A DNA stretch of 64,000 nucleotides from Sphingomonadales bacterium UBA2683 (GTDB taxonomy: Bacteria > Pseudomonadota > Alphaproteobacteria > Sphingomonadales > Sphingomonadaceae): positions 248,001-312,000 of the forward strand of contig DELZ01000003.1 in the NCBI GenBank assembly GCA_002354635.1. Reading direction: 5' to 3'. Each line of letters begins with the position of its first letter. The stretch's first letter is position 1. This document shows positions 60,786-64,000 of this stretch, one piece after another. The notes under the pieces are model-generated. The model saw only the letters and a list, made by a program, of their open reading frames with translations. It ran no database searches and was not told the DNA's origin. A program made the translations under genes and the position numbers.

Positions 60786-62516
60786 TCACGCCGCCACCGC
60801 ATAGGGCTGAATATCGCCGGAAAGGTAAAGGTTGCGTGCCTTTGCCCGGCTCAGTTTGCCCGAACTGGTCCGCGGCAGGGTACGGGGCGGTACCAGTTCG
60901 ATTACACAATTCATGCCGGTAATGGCTCTCACTTTGTCCCGTATTTCGTTCCAAAGCCGCAGCCGCTCGATCTCGTCCGAGGTCCGGCATTGCACCAGCA
61001 CTGCCGGCGTTTCTTCGCCACCCGGTGTAGTAATGGCAAAGGCCGCGATATCGCCAGCCTTGAAGCCGGGCAATTGTTCGACCGCCCATTCGATGTCCTG
61101 CGGCCAGTGGTTTTTGCCGTTGATGATGATCATGTCCTTGGCCCGGCCGACGATGTAGAGATAGCCGTTCGAAAGATAGCCCATGTCGCCCGTATCGAGC
61201 CAGCCGTCGACCAGACAGGCATCGGTTGCTTCCTGATCACGATAATAGCAGTCCATCACCGCCGGGCCCTTCATCCAGACCTTGCCGACGGTTTTTTCCG
61301 GCAAGACCGCTCCGGTTTCTTCCCGGATTTCCAGCAACGTATCGCGCACGGGTTTCCCGCAATTGACGATCGCGCGGAACCGTTTCGGACGACTGCCGTC
61401 GCTCTTTTTCTCTCCGGAAAGTTCGGTTTCCTCAACCAGTTCCACTTCCATACCCTCGCCCGAAGGCATCAAGGTCACCGCCAGCGTAGCTTCGGCGAGA
61501 CCGTAGCTTGGCAAGAAAGCCTTGGCGTCAAATCCGGCCGGTGCAAAGGCATCGGTGAACCGCTGCATCACGTCGGGCCTGATCATGTCCGCACCATTGC
61601 CCGCCAGCCGCCATCGGGAAAGATCGAAACGCTCCTGGACATTGGACTGGCTACCGATCCGGCGCGCGCAGATCTCGTAGCCGAAGGTCGGCGAAAAGCT
61701 GCAGGAAGTTCCCGGATTGCGGGTGATCAGATCAAGCCATGACAGGGGCCGGCGTGCAAAATCCGCAGTCTTGAGATAATCGGTGGACACCTGGTTGGCG
61801 ACCATCGACAGAAAACAGCCGACCAGCCCCATGTCGTGATAGAAGGGCAGCCAGGAAATGCAGCGATCAGTGTCGCCAATCAGCATGCCATGGGCGTGCG
61901 AACCGAGATTGTGCAGCAACGCCTTGTGCGAAACGGCAACGCCGTGCGGGAAGCGGGTCGAACCACTGGAATATTGCAGATAGGCGATGTCGCTGCCGTT
62001 CGCCTTGGGCAAGGCAATGTCGGGAGCGTCCTGGCCGGCAAAGGCGTCCCAGCCATAAGCCGGAATCGCGCGGGACTGGCCGGCAGCACCCGCCAGTTCT
62101 GCAATCTCGTCCGGAAACAGCAATATCGCCGGGTCACAGCTGTCGAGCTGCACACCGATCTGGTCGATATAGCTTTCCTTGCCGCCAAAGGAGGTGGGCA
62201 ATGGCAGGGGTACCGGCAGCGCGCCGGCATATACAGCGCCAAAAAACAGTGCGCAGAATTGCGGTTCGGTATCGGCGATCAGCGCCACCCGGTCGCCAGG
62301 CTTGATATCTGCTGCGATCAGGCGCTTCGCCGCCACCAGCGCATCTTCACGCAATTCACTGAACGGATAGGCGCGGACAAGCGAACCGCGGGCATCATGA
62401 AAATTGAAACCTTTTTGTCCCTGGGCCGCATAATCCAGAGCGTCACCCAATGTATCAAAATCGGAGAAGCGCCGCGGTAGTTCATCCAATGTCGGGGTTG
62501 GTGTCAGTTCGGTCAT
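60786..62516 (-). CDS. Fatty-acyl-AMP ligase (FAAL)
   Basis: 576 residues from the ATG at 62516 (MTELTPTPTL). FAAL features are LQYSSGSTRFPHGVAVSH, CISWLPFYHDMGLVGCFLS, WLDTGDMGYLSNGYLYIVGR and AKDMIIINGKNHWPQDIEW. These enzymes make acyl-adenylates for transfer to a carrier protein rather than CoA. No carrier protein, polyketide synthase or peptide synthetase is adjacent: the neighbour is a c-di-GMP protein. It may feed a lipid-tailoring step elsewhere. Confidence 0.9.
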   Translation of the reverse strand: MTELTPTPTLDELPRRFSDFDTLGDALDYAAQGQKGFNFHDARGSLVRAYPFSELREDALVAAKRLIAADIKPGDRVALIADTEPQFCALFFGAVYAGALPVPLPLPTSFGGKESYIDQIGVQLDSCDPAILLFPDEIAELAGAAGQSRAIPAYGWDAFAGQDAPDIALPKANGSDIAYLQYSSGSTRFPHGVAVSHKALLHNLGSHAHGMLIGDTDRCISWLPFYHDMGLVGCFLSMVANQVSTDYLKTADFARRPLSWLDLITRNPGTSCSFSPTFGYEICARRIGSQSNVQERFDLSRWRLAGNGADMIRPDVMQRFTDAFAPAGFDAKAFLPSYGLAEATLAVTLMPSGEGMEVELVEETELSGEKKSDGSRPKRFRAIVNCGKPVRDTLLEIREETGAVLPEKTVGKVWMKGPAVMDCYYRDQEATDACLVDGWLDTGDMGYLSNGYLYIVGRAKDMIIINGKNHWPQDIEWAVEQLPGFKAGDIAAFAITTPGGEETPAVLVQCRTSDEIERLRLWNEIRDKVRAITGMNCVIELVPPRTLPRTSSGKLSRAKARNLYLSGDIQPYAVAA

Positions 62517-62686
62517 CCAAAATCCATTTCCGGGAGGTCCAGCCTCGCCAAAATCAGTCTGCTTCGTCCGGTAAGGGTACAAATCGTCTTTTTGACGTCC
62601 CTTTAGCCGCTTATGCCAAGGTCATTGATCACCTCTGGCGTTTAAATTTCGGCCCGACTGTGGCACAAAAAGGGCAAGCATCATAC

Positions 62687-63226
62687 TTGAAAGCCAAACC
62701 GTTGAAAAACAGCGCTAAAACCTTAGATCAGGAGAGCCTGCACCGACTAGCTATACGCTATGTCGAACGATATGCAACGACCCGGAAAAAACTGGCCGAT
62801 TATCTCCACCGGAAAATCCGGGAGAGGGAATGGCAAGATGCGGAGCCGCCGGCGGTGGAACAGTTGGTGGCACGCTTCGTCGAGCAGGGTTATATTGACG
62901 ACGCGCTCTACGCACAGAACAAGGCTGCGGCTCTGACCCGTCGCGGTTATGGCACCCGGCGGGTTTCGCATGCACTTTACCAGGCAGGCATCAGCGAAAC
63001 GGACGGGCGTGAAGCCTTTCAAATCAGCGAAACGAACAAATGGGCAGCGGCGGACAAATTTGCCCGCAAACGGAAGATCGGCCCCTATGCCGAGAGTCAG
63101 CAGGACGCCGACAAATGCCGCAAGCAATTGCAGGCATTTCTCAGGGCGGGTCATGATTTTGATCTGGCAAACCGGTATGTCTTTGCGAGACCCGGCGAAG
63201 AAATAATCGCAGACGAAAAGTTCTGA
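62687..63226 (+). CDS. recX: Regulatory protein RecX
   Basis: 179 residues from a TTG start (62687) with AAAGGG upstream; an in-frame ATG at 62450 would overlap the divergent FAAL gene and add non-family residues. RecX three-helix repeats are seen: LDQESLHRLAIRYVERYATT with RKKLADYLHRKI, then VEQLVARFVEQGYIDDALYAQ, RRGYGTRRVSHALYQAGI and a C-terminal RYVFARPGEEI. It inhibits RecA filament growth. No recA gene is present in this window. Confidence 0.85.
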   Translation: MKAKPLKNSAKTLDQESLHRLAIRYVERYATTRKKLADYLHRKIREREWQDAEPPAVEQLVARFVEQGYIDDALYAQNKAAALTRRGYGTRRVSHALYQAGISETDGREAFQISETNKWAAADKFARKRKIGPYAESQQDADKCRKQLQAFLRAGHDFDLANRYVFARPGEEIIADEKF

Positions 63227-63370
63227 TGTCGGCGACTAGCCCGGACAACTGACCGGATTGGCGTCCATTGCTGCCAGGAATCGCCAGTTTGATTTTAATG
63301 TGATATACGGTGGAGCGAGTCGAAAAGTAGTACACATTTGATTTGGCTCAGTTTTGTTCGGAGATGCATC

Positions 63371-63991
63371 GTGGCAAGCTTATTTGCGGAATCAGAACCT
63401 GCGGATAATGGCACGCGTCATGCCGGGGCAGATGGTCATTCCTCCACCAACAACGAAATGCGACGCGCCACGGGCCGCGTGAAATGGTTCGACAGTCACC
63501 GCGGCTTCGGCTTCATCGTCCCGCAAGACGACCCGTCTGACGACAAGAATGTTACGCCACAATCGGATATACTGGTGCACTGGAGCTTGCTCGAATCCCT
63601 CGGCACACGGGAATTGCCGGAAATGGCCGTGGTTACCTGCGAATATGCCGTAGCGCCCAAGGGACTGCAGGCAACCAGAATTCTCGACATCGATCTGTCC
63701 GAATGTGGAACCCGAAACGCCTCGCCAACCGCTACGCATGCCCGCCATGCCGTGCATATTGTCGATGAGGATTCCGCGTTCGTCGATGCAGAAGTAAAAT
63801 GGTTTAACCGCGCCAAGGGTTACGGTTTCTTGATCTGCGAAGATTACGGCGGCGATATTTTTCTCCATATGGAAACGCTCCGTGACGCCGGCATTGCTGA
63901 AATAGTTCCGGGCCAACATTTGCTCGCCCGGATAAAGGACGGAAATCGCGGCCATATGGCTGTACAGGTATGCCTGCCCCCCTCCGACTGA
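63371..63991 (+). CDS. Protein with two cold-shock domains
   Basis: 206 residues from a GTG start with GGAG 7 nt upstream; an upstream TTG at 63338 and an ATG 29 codons later are alternatives. Two cold-shock domains, each with an RNP1-like core: GRVKWFDSHRGFGFIVPQDD (first) and VKWFNRAKGYGFLICEDYGG (second). They are separated by a 25-residue linker. Typical CspA proteins have a single ~70-residue domain; tandem forms occur in alphaproteobacteria. Binds single-stranded RNA or DNA, likely as a translation or transcription antiterminator. Expression condition unknown. Confidence 0.9.
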   Translation: MASLFAESEPADNGTRHAGADGHSSTNNEMRRATGRVKWFDSHRGFGFIVPQDDPSDDKNVTPQSDILVHWSLLESLGTRELPEMAVVTCEYAVAPKGLQATRILDIDLSECGTRNASPTATHARHAVHIVDEDSAFVDAEVKWFNRAKGYGFLICEDYGGDIFLHMETLRDAGIAEIVPGQHLLARIKDGNRGHMAVQVCLPPSD

Positions 63992-64000
63992 AACAGAAGA

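Noticed and set aside
1..64000. CRISPR array, prophage or insertion sequence
   Set aside because: No regularly spaced direct repeats, integrase, transposase or phage structural genes were seen.

Overview
The window looks like a chromosomal segment of a Sphingomonadales alphaproteobacterium, probably a Sphingorhabdus/Parasphingorhabdus/Sphingopyxis relative. The support is the moderate-to-high GC, many SDR, thiolase and acyl-CoA dehydrogenase genes beside large TonB-dependent receptors, a small CC_3452-like secreted protein, and the dispersed palindrome with core GAGCCTGTCGAAG seen in sphingomonads. Genus is inferred from gene style only. No rRNA, tRNA, CRISPR, prophage or insertion sequence was seen.

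Layout. 1-6.3 kb: a MarR-controlled nitroreductase/marR/acyl-CoA ligase operon with a perfect 18-bp palindrome, a LytTR protein, an acyltransferase, two small secreted proteins and a thioesterase. 6.5-9.6 kb: gyrB and a DCC protein. 9.5-37.6 kb: a long catabolic island with two near-identical TonB-dependent receptors, several SDRs, a thiolase with a DUF35 partner, three acyl-CoA dehydrogenases, two CurA-like reductases, a SnoaL-like protein, a delta5-3-ketosteroid isomerase with its full active site, a lactonase-type metallo-beta-lactamase, E1alpha/E1beta with a free-standing lipoyl domain, a LuxR-type regulator, a Rieske oxygenase with a thioesterase, a GST/VOC/ThuA/SDR operon, a large unknown secreted protein and an enoyl-CoA hydratase. 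37.6-45 kb: an acyl-CoA synthetase, a TIM-barrel protein, a serine hydrolase, a 3-oxoacid CoA-transferase whose subunit genes are split by a lipoprotein gene, and a phytase-like esterase. 45-64 kb: mostly housekeeping and regulation (rpmB, tadA, a LytS/LytR-type pair, HD protein, HxlR regulator, RelA/SpoT, FKBP, rpsU, class II aldolase, orphan iron-sulphur protein, Fur-box siderophore receptor, arsC, ParA-like ATPase, GGDEF/EAL protein, fatty-acyl-AMP ligase, recX, double cold-shock protein).

Main hypothesis: the island from about 10.5 to 37.5 kb is a steroid or steroid-like polycyclic catabolism and uptake locus. The isomerase keeps Tyr14, Asp38 and Asp99 at the same residue numbers as the Comamonas testosteroni enzyme. 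Nearby are a 3beta/17beta-hydroxysteroid-dehydrogenase-like SDR, an adjacent pair of acyl-CoA dehydrogenases that look heteromeric, and a thiolase/DUF35 pair of the type used in steroid side-chain removal. The substrate, the roles of the odd enzymes (SDR lacking the catalytic Tyr, DUF35 protein without cysteines, lipoyl protein without an E2 core) and the link to the LuxR-type regulator are inferences.
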